DNA of 64,000 nucleotides from positions 63,951,349 to 64,015,348 of the forward strand of contig CM067322.1 of the NCBI GenBank assembly GCA_034231615.1, given 5' to 3'. The notes under the pieces were generated by a model. It saw only the letters and a list, made by a program, of their open reading frames with translations. It was not told the origin of the DNA and made no database searches. The translations under genes and the position numbers were made by a program. This stretch comes from Meghimatium bilineatum. Its lineage: Eukaryota; Mollusca; Gastropoda; Stylommatophora; Philomycidae. Below, piece after piece: positions 11,803 through 22,560 of this stretch. How positions within the stretch are numbered: the stretch's first letter is position 1; the number at the start of each line of letters is the position of its first letter.

Positions 11803-12475
11803 GTGGAGCTGACACCATACCTCAGTAAACCTTACATGGAACTAACACCATATCTCAGTAAACCTTACATGGAGCTGACACCATACCTCAGTAAACCTTA
11901 CATGGAGCTGACACCATACCTCAGTAAACCTTACATGGAGCTGACACCATATCTCAGTAAACCTTACATGGAACTAACACCATATCTCAGTAAACCTTAC
12001 ATGGAGCTGACACCATACCTCAGTAAACCTTACATGGAACTAACACCATATCTCAGTAAACCTTACATGGAGCTGACACCATACCTCAGTAAACCTTACA
12101 TGGAGCTGACACCATACCTCAGTAAACCTTACATGGAGCTGACACCATATCTCAGTAAACCTTACATGGAACTAACACCATATCTCAGTAAACCTTACAT
12201 GGAGCTGACACCATACCTCAGTAAACCTTACATGGAACTAACACCATATCTCAGTAAACCTTACATGGAGCTGACACCATACCTCAGTAAACCTTACATG
12301 GAGCTGACACCATACCTCAGTAAACCTTACATGGAGCTGACACCATATCTCAGTAAACCTTACATAGAGCTGACACCATATCTCAGTAAACCTTACATAG
12401 AGCTGACACCATATCTCAGTAAACCTTACATAGAGCTGACACCATACCTCAGCAAACCTTACTTAGAGCTGCAAA
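11803..12475 (+). repeat. 33 bp minisatellite with a six-unit higher-order repeat
   Basis: Twenty full 33 bp units run head to tail. Two main variants, A (GAGCTG..TACCTC) and B (GAACTA..TATCTC), plus the mixed form A' (GAGCTG..TATCTC), occur in the order A B, then A A A' B A B twice, then A A A', then three ATA-starting units. This defines a 198 bp higher-order unit. One frame is open throughout and reads MELTPYLSKPY per unit, 236 codons in all (first codon GTG, first ATG at 11836). A stop lies just upstream. I see no promoter or splice evidence, and a unit divisible by three stays open easily, so I call it a repeat and not a gene. Confidence 0.97.
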
Positions 12476-12539
12476 GGACCAAAAAAAAACATGTCACCCA
12501 GATCACACAATAAAATGCTCAATCCTAAACGCCGACCCT

Positions 12540-12765
12540 AAAACAAGGTTTCTCACCTTTGATTAAAAATGTCCCACCTCTCAAAAAAAATTTCCCCAGT
12601 TTCCTACCTCTGGTGAGAGGTTTTCCACCTTTGATGAAAGGTATCCTACATCTGAAGCAAGGTTTTCAACCTCTCATGAAATATGATTTCGCACCGCCAA
12701 TAAAATGTTTTCCGCGTCCTATAAAAGGTTTCCACCTCTGACAAAAGGTTTCCCACCTCTCTGAT
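12540..12765. repeat. degenerate approximately 20 bp minisatellite
   Basis: Recurrent AAGGTTTTCCACCTCTGATG-like units, about ten copies with many substitutions. Confidence 0.8.
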
Positions 12766-13772
12766 GTATACATACTGTATATGAAATGTCAACTAATGCT
12801 TGCCTATTTGGGAACAGATGTAGTTGCAATTTTCAAATGCTCTCATTGTTTGTAGTTTATATTAAATTATGAGTTGTGATTCATCCCTGTTACATCATGA
12901 CTTCTGAATACAATTATACATTTTTAAAATATCACTCACTTTTTTCTTCCTGAATTTTAAATTGTTAATGGGTGTCCTGATTTGTTATTTCTAAAATCTG
13001 GTCATCCTTCATATAAACAAATTGCCTACTATTCGAAGAAATATTTAAGTGAATTTGGTTATATGAATGCTATTTGGTTATTTGAAATGAACAATATAAT
13101 ATTAAATATAGTTATTTGGAATATTTGCTAACTATAATCAGTATTACAGTAGCATAGAGTGGAAGCAGGTTTCTCTATGAGTTATAAGCATGGATATGAG
13201 AATAAAGACAACACATGAGAATGAGATGTGTGTTGTAAAGACCTGTACTGTGTTGTAGTGTTGAACATTTGCATTTAGGTGTGCACATACGCAGTTGTGT
13301 GGTGTGGTAATTGTCATTTGGTGTGCTTTTTTATTTAAGAATGTCTGAAACAACTTATTTAATTAGTAAAAATTGGGCGATGGGTTTATAGATGCATTTT
13401 AATCCCTGAAGGGAGGCATTATATTGCGTCAGTATCCGTGATTACCACGACCTGCCAGGAGCACAGCATACACTTCTGTGCCAACTATCTCTTCTTGTCA
13501 GATTTATTTATCCATTCGCAGTGACTGCACATCTATCATTTCCTGTTTCGTCTGCCACAAAAGTACAAAGGTGCATTTTCCTGCATCCCCTGTCATCTAT
13601 GGCGATTATTTAGTAGAGGAAAAAAAAGTAAGAAATTTAGACAAGATGTGACAATGATTTATTTTTCACCGGTGACACGGTGAAATCTGGCATATCCTCC
13701 AACTGTCATAGTCGTTTCCTAGAACATGCTTGAAAAGAAGGCATTGGCATCATTCATTTGTACCATGAGTTA
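12766..13772. other. unassigned AT-rich non-coding DNA
   Basis: No gene, RNA gene or repeat family recognised. Confidence 0.5.
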
Positions 13773-13817
13773 GAAGTCCAGTAGAGTCCAGTAGAGTCCA
13801 GTAGAGTCCAGTAGAGT
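13773..13817. repeat. 10 bp tandem repeat
   Basis: AGTCCAGTAG is repeated four times without change. Confidence 0.93.
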
Positions 13818-13821
13818 TATT

Positions 13822-13992
13822 ATATCGCAGCTAAGCTATAAATCATGATGTAAGACTTTCCTTTCTTTGAACGACATGATGTTAATCTGAATGAGTAGGA
13901 GAATGAACGCAGGAAAGAAGAAGATGACGAAACATGAGATATTACGCTACAGTAATGATTGGGGAGTGAAGAGAGAAACATTAATACAGTTC
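13822..13992 (+). mobile_element. S2 repeat, 3' part, copy 1, with duplicated flank
   Basis: Matches 14639-14812 along its whole length with scattered differences. It contains the S2 3' end (ATATCGCAGCTAAGCTATAA ... AGAATGAACGCAGG) and a short GAAGAAGA tail. The match continues about 60 bp beyond the tail, so the two copies share flanking DNA and probably arose by local duplication. Confidence 0.8.
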
Positions 13993-13995
13993 ATT

Positions 13996-14146
13996 GAGTT
14001 ACACAATCACATCAGTTACACAATCACATCAGTTACACAATCACATCAGTTACACAATCACATCAGTTACACAATCACATCAGTTACACAATCACATCAG
14101 TTACACAATCACATCAGTTACACAATCACATCAGTTACACAACTGA
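13996..14146. repeat. 17 bp minisatellite inside an element-F copy
   Basis: ATCAGTTACACAATCAC is repeated about nine times. Its right edge runs directly into element-F sequence, as described under findings. Confidence 0.93.
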
Positions 14147-14212
14147 GACGAATATAGGGTTTTGTCTGAAAGGCTACGGGCTGTCAAGAGCAAGCTGCTC
14201 ACAACTAAAGGA
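14130..14212 (+). mobile_element. Element F, copy 1 (3' part)
   Basis: CAGTTACACAACTGAGACG, then TTTTGTCTGAAAGGCTACGG and GCTGTCAAGAGCAAGCTGCT match the element at 29131-29265 (CAGTTACAAAACAGAGAAG, TTTTGTCAGAAAGGCTATGG, ACTATCAAGAGCTACTTGCT). No coding potential was seen. Confidence 0.7.
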
Positions 14213-14380
14213 TGCAGTGGATGACTGTTCTATGTGTCTTACAAAGTCCTTTCCGTTCCCCAACTCTGCTGACAAGTGCATTTCAGCCCGTTGAATATGA
14301 GATGTTTCATCCGCGATCCATTTTAGACTACTACACAATGGCTGTCCGGCAGAGAGTGTAGAAATCCCTCCCAAGATGAT

Positions 14381-14745
14381 GTAAACTATGAAATCTCTTT
14401 ATTCCACACCTCCTGATGTATTCAAGCGAGACTTGTAGTGTATGAATGAGATGTCGCCCGTGCGCATTGACGGGGCCTGAAAGCAGATCAAAGAATAGCA
14501 CCACTGTTAATCTTACAGACATTTGATAAGAGGTGACTATCGATGTTTTGGATTGAAGTTAGCTGTCACATTCTATGAAGGATCAAATTAGATACAGGAG
14601 TCATGTTGAAGTTGGTTGTGTGAGGTTGAAGGACGCAGATATCGCAGCTAAGCTGTAAATCATGATGCAAGGCTCTCCGTTCTTTGAACAACATCACGTT
14701 AATCTGCATGAGTAGGAGAACGTACGCGGGAAAGAAGAAGAAGAA
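14381..14745 (+). mobile_element. S2 SINE-like repeat, longest copy
   Basis: Starts at GTAAACTATGAAATCTC, the same point at which the copy at 18246 starts, and ends in a GAAGAAGAAGAA tail. At about 365 bp it is the fullest copy here. Related sequence occurs at 13822, 18246 and 49190. No tRNA-like A and B boxes were recognised, so the promoter class is unknown. The following about 65 bp are also shared with the 13.9 kb copy. Confidence 0.8.
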
Positions 14746-14820
14746 ACATGAGATATTGCACTACAGTAATGATTGGGGAGTGAAGAGAGAAACATTAATA
14801 ACGTTCATTGATACGATTTT

Positions 14821-14960
14821 GGCAGTGATGCTGCAGAGTCCATTGGTATCATTGACCTGTAGGGTCCATTGGTGTCTTTTTCCTAGAGTCCAATACTGTG
14901 CGTGTCTTGTAGAGTCCAGTGATGTGCTTGTCCTGTAGAATCCATTAGAGTACATTCACA
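14821..14960. repeat. degenerate approximately 30-35 bp tandem repeat
   Basis: Repeated CCTGTAGAGTCCATTGGTGT-like units, about four. Confidence 0.75.
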
Positions 14961-15054
14961 GAGACCTTCCTGGATTAGTAGTCAAGCCATTTTCATTGTG
15001 CTTAGAGATCGCGAATTCGACCCCATGTCACGATATCGTATTTACAAGTGCGTT

Positions 15055-15140
15055 TTTTTAGATATCCCTGGCGATTATCGCTTTAAGCTACGGAGTTGCG
15101 TGCTATGAGTGGTACTGTTGGCGAACAGCTTGCCGCTTTG
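15055..15140 (+). mobile_element. S4 dispersed repeat, copy 1
   Basis: GCGATTATCGCTTTAAGCTA followed by CGGAGTTGCGTGCTATGAGT aligns with 51150-51225 and, in part, with 22507-22555. Upstream at about 15005 lies GAATTCGACCCC, slightly resembling a pol III B box. That link is weak. Confidence 0.65.
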
Positions 15141-16234
15141 CTGGAATGAAGCAGAGTACATATGGTAAGTACGGAGTAAAATAAAATGTGTCATCTATGC
15201 CGTGTGAGACTGATTTTGGTCACAGGGAAATGCAAGATTAACAACGTATGTGATATGAGGTGTAATGATGTGAAAGTGGGATTGACTTTCTTGCTGTGAC
15301 GATGCGCTTGATGATGTATCGAAATTGCAATACAAGAGTTACAGCGATAAGACCAAAGAAGCACTCAAAGTCAGCGAGTTTTGAGTCAACTGCATCTCCA
15401 AGAGTTAACTGTATTAATAAGCTGCACTACTGTGGTCTGACTAAGCGAACATTTAATGAGTAGAGGAAATCACACACGGTCTCAGAAAAGTAGTGGTGAA
15501 GAATAGTATATGCTCAGCAGAAAGTCACCACAAAATCGCATCTTACATCAAACTGTTACAAATAATAACACTCGGTCTTCTCGCGGAAAACAAGAAATCA
15601 TTGTCTACACTGTTATTGTGTGTGTGTTTATTATTTTTATGTTTACAAAATAGCAGTTCAAATTTTTGCCCAGTAAGAGACAAGTAAATCATATTGACTT
15701 GAAAGTTGACTCATCTCCTGACACTGTTAGCTTTTTTTCTTTCCTCTTGGTCTGCTCTAAACATATCAATTTACTCTCTAATGCCCGCACTTGCTATGAT
15801 GACAGACTAGCGTTTAAAGCAAACAGTTGTTTGCGCAGATAGTTCAATGTACGAGCGAGGACAAGTCTCTTGGAGTGCTTCGAAACTCTAGCTGTTTCCC
15901 CCTCAAGGCTATGATTTATGAAACGTCTATATCACTGGACTTTAGGAGTTAGCACTGGGGAACGCCTGGTCGTTGCTAAACTCTGTATATGTGGCAGATG
16001 ATACGACAAACGCACAATCATATCGTAGCTCGCATATGCACAACAGGGTATTCTAGGCTTAAATCGATTGAGTAAAACAACCGCTATTTAACGTAGACTA
16101 GATCAATGTGAATATGATTCAAATATAGTTACAATTTAATTGTTCTAGGAAGCTTCAATGTGTATTATTGTCAAGATCGGTGAGGCCTTGAAAGCCGTCA
16201 CAAGTTCCAGTTCAAAGAAAAACACTAGGTTAGA
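15141..16234. other. unassigned non-coding DNA
   Basis: No recognisable gene, RNA gene or repeat family. Confidence 0.5.
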
Positions 16235-16462
16235 AAATGTAGGTTCTCAGGCCTGTTATGTCTATGTGCAAACATCACACAAATGTAGGTTCTAATGTTA
16301 GAAAATATCACATGTAAGTAGGTTCTCATGTTTGTCATGCCTGCTTACAAATAATCCACACATGTAGGTTCTCATGTTTGTTAGGCCTACTTGCAAATAC
16401 TCCACAAATGTAGGTTATCAAGTGTGTTATGTCCGTCTGCAAATATTACACCAATGTAGGTG
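16235..16462. repeat. 46 bp minisatellite, diverged
   Basis: About five units, each opening with AGGTTCTCATGTTTGTTATG and ending in a variant of CACAAATGT. The second unit is shortened. Confidence 0.85.
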
Positions 16463-16875
16463 TGTTTCACTTTGGATAAAGAAAAAACGATAAAAGAAAG
16501 ACACGTTTTTTATATACATCGAATATTCTATATTATGAAAATATTAAAAATTGCACGTAAACGAGGTTGATGTACCTGTTGGAAAAAGTGTTAAATGGAA
16601 GGGGGGGGGGACATATATCCGTGAGTGCCATATTGGTTAGGTACATTTCAGCAAGAAGAGAGAACCATTCATAAACAGGGGCTTCACAGTAACTAGTGAG
16701 AACCTTTCAACGACACCGGAAGATTGACTGTATGAAATGCCCCGATACATTTCGTGGCTAGCTCATAAGGTCTCATGTGTAAATGTTGTCGCTCCACCTG
16801 CATCAGGGCTAGCATAACCAGTACAGATGAGACGACGCGCAAATGCAAAGATGGACTCAAATCAAACAATCAAGT

Positions 16876-18245
16876 ACCATGCCGAATGGCGTAGGTGATC
16901 ATGTTGTCTTCACGACTCTCTGTCTCTTGTGTTGTTAATAAGCTCAGTTGGTGAACTTCTAATGTGACATAATACTAGTTGATCTAGCAACTTCTCTCTA
17001 TGTCGTCCTCTGTCTCTTCTCTCCTTGATCTTTCAAATGGTCATTAAGTGATGAAGCTGTGTTCTTCTCATCACATACTCTAGGAACCTTGACTGTATGT
17101 ACCTAATGTTTGATATGATTGATCTTTTACACAAGCATCAATGAGAACGTCTGCATTAGTTTTCTTAGCTGTCCATGTTATTTTCATCATTCTTCTCAGA
17201 AACCACATCTCTGTAGCCTCCAGTTCCTTTTGAATTTTTTGGTTTAAAGTCCATGCTTTACATCCATAAAAAAGAATTGGTTCGTTATAACATCTCAGAA
17301 CTCGAATATTCGGGTCTGTAATGATTATGTTCCATTGCACAAAATAGTTCTAATTTTTTGAAATGCTGATTTGGCTTGTGCTGTACGGGACGTTATCTCA
17401 TTTGAGCATATCTACTTTCTGATGTTAAAAGGGTGCCAAGATATTTCACTTTTTCCATTGGTGTTAATTTATGTCATTAATCATTATGTCTCATCTTGGT
17501 GGTGTATATTTCTTCGAGACAACCATTATTTCTGTTTTCTTCTTATTTAAACTGAGGTCTTTGTTTTCACTTTCTTTCACTGCTTTATCCAACAGGGATT
17601 GTAGTTCCTGTTCACTTCCTGCTATCAGTACTGTGTCTTCAGCATATCTCAAGTTGTTTATATTGCATCCACCCACTGTTATTCCTGGCATATCTTCTAT
17701 ATTTTGCATAATGTATTATGTATAAAAAGAGAAAAGGTCCGGTGACATTACACACCATTGCCTGACACCCATTTCTGTCTATTGAAATCTTCCTATAGTG
17801 TTTTTAATTATCATCGCAGCCGTTTGTTTCCAACACATATTTCTTACTATTCTTAGATCTTCCCCATCAATGTTAAGATTTTCTAGCAGTTTTATCATCT
17901 CTGAATGTTTCACATTGTCACATGTTTTGCTGTAAACTATGAAGCACCGATATAGGTCTTGTACTTTTATGGCCATCCACTAATGTTCGTTATATATATA
18001 TAGGGCATTTCTTGTACCTTTTCATCTTGAATCCGCATTGTTCTTCTGCTATCTCTGGTTTTATTTTTCCTCTTATATGCCTCATTATTATGTGCAATAG
18101 AATCTTGGTTATCTGACTCATAAGGCTAATTGTGCTGAAATCTTCGCAATCTATTGCATCAAGAATCTTTGGTAGGGTTATGAAAATTGATTGTATTAAA
18201 TCACATGGAATATAGCCACTGTTGTAGATGGCATTTAACATTTTG
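16876..18245 (-). mobile_element. LINE-C: RT and C-terminal region, decayed
   Basis: The minus strand reads, from high to low coordinates: MLNAIYNSGYIPCDLIQSIF (fingers), KIKPEIAEEQCGF, DLYRCFIVYSKTCDNVKHSE (palm A), INNLRYAEDTVLIAGSE (palm C, with Glu replacing the first catalytic Asp of YADD), NEPILFYGCKAWTLNQKI, EMWFLRRMMKITWTAKKTN and a terminal SSPTELINNTRDRE..MITYAIRHG block. This order is standard for an RTE-like LINE. Several frameshifts separate the blocks. The 5' continuation lies beyond a short repeat at 18246-18530. Confidence 0.9.
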
Positions 18246-18530
18246 GTAAACTATGAAATCTCTTTATTCCACACCTCCTGATTTATTCAAGCGAGACTTG
18301 TAGTGTATGAATGAGATGTCGCCCGCACGCATTGACGGGGCCTGTTAGCAGAGCAAAGAATAGCAACACTGTTAATCTTACAGACATTTGATAAGAGGTG
18401 ACTATCGATGTTTTGGATTGAAGTTAGCTGTCACATTCTATGAAGGATCAAAGAGATCCAGGAGCCATTTTGACGTTGGATGTGTCAGGTTCAAGGACGC
18501 AGATATCGCAGCTAATCTGTAAATCATGAT
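18246..18530 (+). mobile_element. S2 repeat inserted in LINE-C
   Basis: Over 90 percent similar by eye to 14381-14670. It separates LINE-C codons for VLGDYGIE (18531 upward, minus strand) from MLNAIYNSGY (below 18245), which are adjacent in related LINEs. The GAA tail is absent and I see no target duplication. Confidence 0.85.
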
Positions 18531-18660
18531 TCAATGCCATAATCTCCCAGAACTTCTAATTCTTCCTTTGTAATCTTATGCGGACCCGATGATTTGGTTG
18601 TTTTTCAAGTGTTGTATAGCTTCCTTCATGATAGACTGGCAAGTCAATGGTTGGTTGATT
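18531..18660 (-). mobile_element. LINE-C, RT start, continuing beyond the S2 insertion
   Basis: The minus strand reads EAIQHLKNNQIIGSA, then after a frameshift KITKEELEVLGDYGIE. This corresponds to the common (E)AI..LKN.K..GPD.IT.E.L..LGD.G block at the start of LINE RT domains. Confidence 0.8.
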
Positions 18661-18689
18661 GGTTGGTTGCTGATACAGCGGTCCATGGA

Positions 18690-20600
18690 CTTATGCCCTT
18701 TGACCCAATACCATTATGCGATATATTCATGTGTTTGTGAGTTGTTGTTTTGTTCCATATAATGTGATCCATTTATCTGGCCCTGGAGGGAGAAACATTT
18801 TCCTGGCATTATCCAGCACTGGTCATTCAAAAAGTTGGTGGTCAACAGTTTCATAGGATGAGTGCACAGTCGGCAACCTGGAGTTTGTTGTGGTTGTATT
18901 CTGTTCATGTGATTGTTAAACTGTACATGTTGTGTGCGCAGTCGAAAAATGATACTCTGGTCTTTTCTTTCCAGGAGGTTGATGTTGTCTTTATTGTGTG
19001 GGCTGGTCATATTTTTTATAGATCTCCCTCCCAGTGTTTCACAGTGTCTCCAATGGCCCATCTGTTCATCCAATGTTCTTTGTTCACAGATTTCAACATC
19101 ATTTTAACTGTGTGCATGGTTGTTTCTTTATAAGACTATTCTTGTTGTGCTCACATCTTTGCTAGTCTATCTACCTTTTCATTGTCAGGTATGTTTGAGT
19201 GGCCATAAATCTACTGCATAACAATGTTCACTTCATAAGATGCAAGCAGCTTGTTGGCATGGTGATTTATTTCATCTAGCTCAGGTTCACAATGCCTATC
19301 ACAGTCTAGTGCTAGACATAGTGTCTGTAAAAATAACAACGTTTTGGACATTTAGTGAGAAGTCATCAAATATGGTCTTCAGGAGGTACAAGGCAACTTC
19401 TAGTGCTGTTATTTCAGCTTCGCATGCATCAAACAACTCATCAGATATTTTGTCTGGATATTCTATATAGACACCATAACCTGTTTTGATGGTGGCTTTG
19501 AAAACAGACTCATCTGTATAGACATGAATCCATTGTTCTGGGTAGGTGTCAATTTTTTTCTGTGTTGATTTCTTAAGATTTACTGGGTCGGAAAGTTTTG
19601 TTGCATTATCTCTTAATTGTGTTTTGATTTCCGGCAATTTAAAACCTACGTGTAGTGGTAAACATTTGTTCTAATCTTTGCAGTTCTTGCCTCTTGTCTA
19701 GAAGGTGATATCTGTCTTTTATTTCATTGACATGGCTCAGGACTGACTTTTGTTTTATTCTGTGGTTAGGTTGCCAATTTTATACAAGTTGTTTATTTGG
19801 ATGGTTTTTGTTAATTCTTTTGCTTCTTTCATAAGCCTCCATTGCAGCCATATCTCTCTGCAGAACAAATGTGGGGTTCTACATTTGTATGTATTTCACA
19901 TGCAGCCGTTGGTGTAGATATCATTTTGCTCCACTAATAAGACGTAGGGCATTGTTCTGCACTTTGTCTAGAGATTCTACATTTGTCTTGGAACATGTTG
20001 TGAGAAGTGCACTGTTGTAGTCTAAAGTAGAACGTATGTAACCAAGATATAGTCCTCTAAGGGAATCCTATTCTGATCCCAAAGATATGCCAGTGAGTCT
20101 TTTCAGTAGTTGTAATGGTTTAAGTACTTTATTTTTGACATTTTCTACATACTTCTTGAGGGTGAGCTGCCGATCAATCGTGATTCCAAGATATGTGGAA
20201 TGTTCTTCTCTTGGCAATTTCTGTGTATCCAACCATAGACTGATATTTTCTTTGGCTATTGTATGACTCTTGGTAAAGATGGTATAGACAGTTTTCTCAC
20301 AGTTTACTTTTAGCTTCCATGTCTGACAGTATTCGTATAGTCTTCTTAAATCTCCATTTAGTCTTTTGGTTGGACTTTCAACATTCGTATGGCTCTGTCA
20401 TATTGTTAGATCATCAGCATAGATGGCTTTTTCAGCTTTGATATGTTTGGCAAGGTCATTAATGTAAATGAGAATGAGGGTGCAGCTCAAAGAAGAACCC
20501 TGTGGTAAGCCTTCATCTATAACTTCTTTAGATGAGATTGAATCATTTATCTTTGGATTCTTCTGTCAATGAGGAAGTTTTTTTCCGGCGAGTCAATAAA
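18690..20600 (-). mobile_element. LINE-A copy 2: RT palm to C-terminus
   Basis: The minus strand gives DEGLPQGSSLSC then LILIYINDLAKHIKAEKA and an intact AIYADDLTI catalytic box (about 20404-20520). Lower coordinates give the thumb and linker, then an RNase H block, IHVYTDES, TIKTGYGVYIEYPDKISDEL and VVIFTDTMSS (19299-19637), and a C-terminal zinc-knuckle-like PGCRLCTHPMK (18714-19073). A frameshift just upstream of DEGLPQG, others through the linker, and S for G in the usual YTDGS show it is dead. It abuts LINE-C on its 3' side. Confidence 0.9.
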
Positions 20601-21500
20601 CATTACTCTTCAGGCTCTGTCATGACAACAAGCGACCAGGTCGACAGCCAAACAAATTATTAATGTACAAACGTGTGTTTATTTAAGGATGTGTCCCACC
20701 TTTGTGTAAGATGTACATATGGACGAGGGAGAACAGATGGGGGCACGTGAATTGTATAAGCATTTTGATTGTTCGGAAGTTTTTTTACGAACTTGGAGAG
20801 AACTTGGAAGCTGTAGAATGAGAGATGGGACTGGGTCTCAAAAAGTGAATGGCGACCTGAGAGGTTGGAAGTGTCCGTTGAAAGCCGAATAGCGTAGTAC
20901 GGGAAATAATTCCCGAATAGCTAGGTTTAGAATTAGAAGTGTTAGCAGAAGTGGTCATAGTTTTTCTTAGATATGAGTTGTTAGAATGATAGCTGACATA
21001 TCTCTAAGTTGGGAGACGGTGGTAGTTCTCTAAGTAAGACAGGATTCTCGTTGGATAGCGGATAATGGAAACAGACACTTTCCATGAGTTGAACCGACAT
21101 TGGGAACCTACAATTCCAGGTCAAAATAGTAATGCACAATCTCAAGACTTGTACTTAGAAATTACGCGTGCTCTGCAGACAGATAGGTTCCAAAGATTGC
21201 CATTACGATCGCCACACGGCCGTTCAGAATATCAGGAAATGTGTGATAGGCTAGTGAATCAGGAAATGTGCGATATGCTTAATATGTTGTAAATTCAATT
21301 ACAAATGTTGCATCACTGGACGTCGAAACTTTGATGTTGTAAACAAGGGCCCTATAAATACATAAAGCGGTTATATACATTGCAAGAATCTGGTGTTTCG
21401 CTCATATTTTGCTACTGTTATTTGTACATATAGAGCAAATGTACACTCAAAACCTCATACTGTCACACATGAAATTGTCTTATGTGTTAATTAAGTCAGT
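20601..21500. other. unassigned stretch with LTR-like features
   Basis: Lies between LINE-A and the 40 bp minisatellite. It has TGTCATGACAACAAG near 20622, a TATAAATA box-like motif near 21352 and a 75-codon frame at 21065-21292 with no domain I recognise. A solo LTR is possible, but no paired end or target duplication was found. I call nothing firmly. Confidence 0.35.
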
Positions 21501-21612
21501 TATCCTGTGCTAATGATGTTACCCGAATGTCATGATATCTTGTCATGTGTTAGTGATGGTACCCGAATGTCATAAGATCTTGTCATGTGCTGATGATGGT
21601 ACCCGAATGTTA
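21501..21612. repeat. 40 bp minisatellite, left half
   Basis: Units of TGTCATGTGCTAATGATGTT then ACCCGAATGTCATGA... repeat about three times, then stop where LINE-B begins. The array resumes at 22318. Confidence 0.9.
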
Positions 21613-22317
21613 CAGACTATGCTGAAAGTCTACAGAGCAGTGGTATTTCCAGTGCTGTTATTCGCTAGTGAAACATGGACTGTGTATAGACGTCATGTAA
21701 GAAAACTCAATCACTTTCACACAACGTGTCTCAGAAAAGTTATGAACATCAGATGGCAAGACACGATTCCAGATACCAATGTCTTTGATAGATCTGGTAT
21801 CCCCAGTATTCACACTATCCTGATGTCGATACAGATTCGTCGGCCAGTTTATTTGGTACGTATGCCAGACTATCGCCTCCCACAGATAATTCTCTATGGT
21901 GAGCTGGAGAAGTGTAATCGATCTCAAGGTGGCCAAAAGAATCGCTACATGGACTCGTTAAAGACCTCACTGAAAGCGTTTGAAAAAGACCAAGACACAT
22001 GGAATGAACATGTACAAATAGATCTACATGGCGCTCTACAGTCAAAATGAGCACATCATCTTGTGCAAACAGAAAGAATTGATGCAGCTCCACAGTTGAG
22101 AGTAGCTAGAACGTCACGAATAAACAAAATCCGTCTACAGTGGTCATTGCATGTCCAAACTGTCCAATGACATTTACAGCTGCTCAAATAGGGATCATCA
22201 ACTATCTACGAACTATTAGCTATGGTCATAATTCTAATTGCATTTCCAAAAGTTGGTGTAAAAAATGATCATCACTTGTGATGGACGACATAATACACAC
22301 CATACAGAATATTGAAT
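21613..22317 (+). mobile_element. LINE-B copy 2, 5'-truncated 3' end
   Basis: A long frame gives KVYRAVVFPVLLFASETWTV, RHVRKLNHFHTTCLRKVMNI, RWQDTIPDTNV, GIPSIHTILM, YRLPQIILYGELEKCNRSQG and a terminal VIACPNCPMTFTAAQIGIIN finger (CxxC retained). This is the post-RT C-terminal region of a Jockey/CR1-type LINE, whose finger likely binds nucleic acid. Everything upstream of it, including RT, is missing. It lies inside a 40 bp minisatellite. Confidence 0.9.
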
Positions 22318-22487
22318 GGTCTTATCCTGTGCTAATGATGTTTCCCGAATGCTGTACGGTCGTGTCATGTGCTAGTGATGTTTCCCGAATGTTGTAAGGT
22401 TTTGTCATGTGCTAATGATCTTACCCGAATATCGTGATGTCTTGTCATGTGCTAATGATGTTACCCAAATGCCGTGAGGTCTTGCAT
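22318..22487. repeat. 40 bp minisatellite, right half
   Basis: Same unit as 21501-21612, four more copies (GCTAATGATGTTACCCGAAT core). Confidence 0.9.
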
Positions 22488-22499
22488 ACACCATTTTTT

Positions 22500-22560
22500 T
22501 TCTTTGACCACCTGAATATTATCGCATAAAGCTACAGAGATACATGCTGTGATTTGTTAA
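22500..22560 (+). mobile_element. S4 dispersed repeat, copy 2 (short)
   Basis: ATTATCGCATAAAGCTACAG followed by AGATACATGCTGT matches the core of the 51150 and 15055 copies. Confidence 0.6.

Noticed and set aside
11803-12513. 236-codon open frame as a repetitive protein gene
   Set aside because: It starts with GTG and lies entirely in a 33 bp array, whose length keeps the frame open. There is no independent evidence of expression. The silent-variant pattern is kept only as a finding.
20620-21470. Solo LTR
   Set aside because: A TATA-like box and TG start are suggestive, but no matching end, target duplication or second copy was found.
21532-22050. Host gene of 172 codons
   Set aside because: Its first 28 or so codons are minisatellite and the rest is LINE-B C-terminus.
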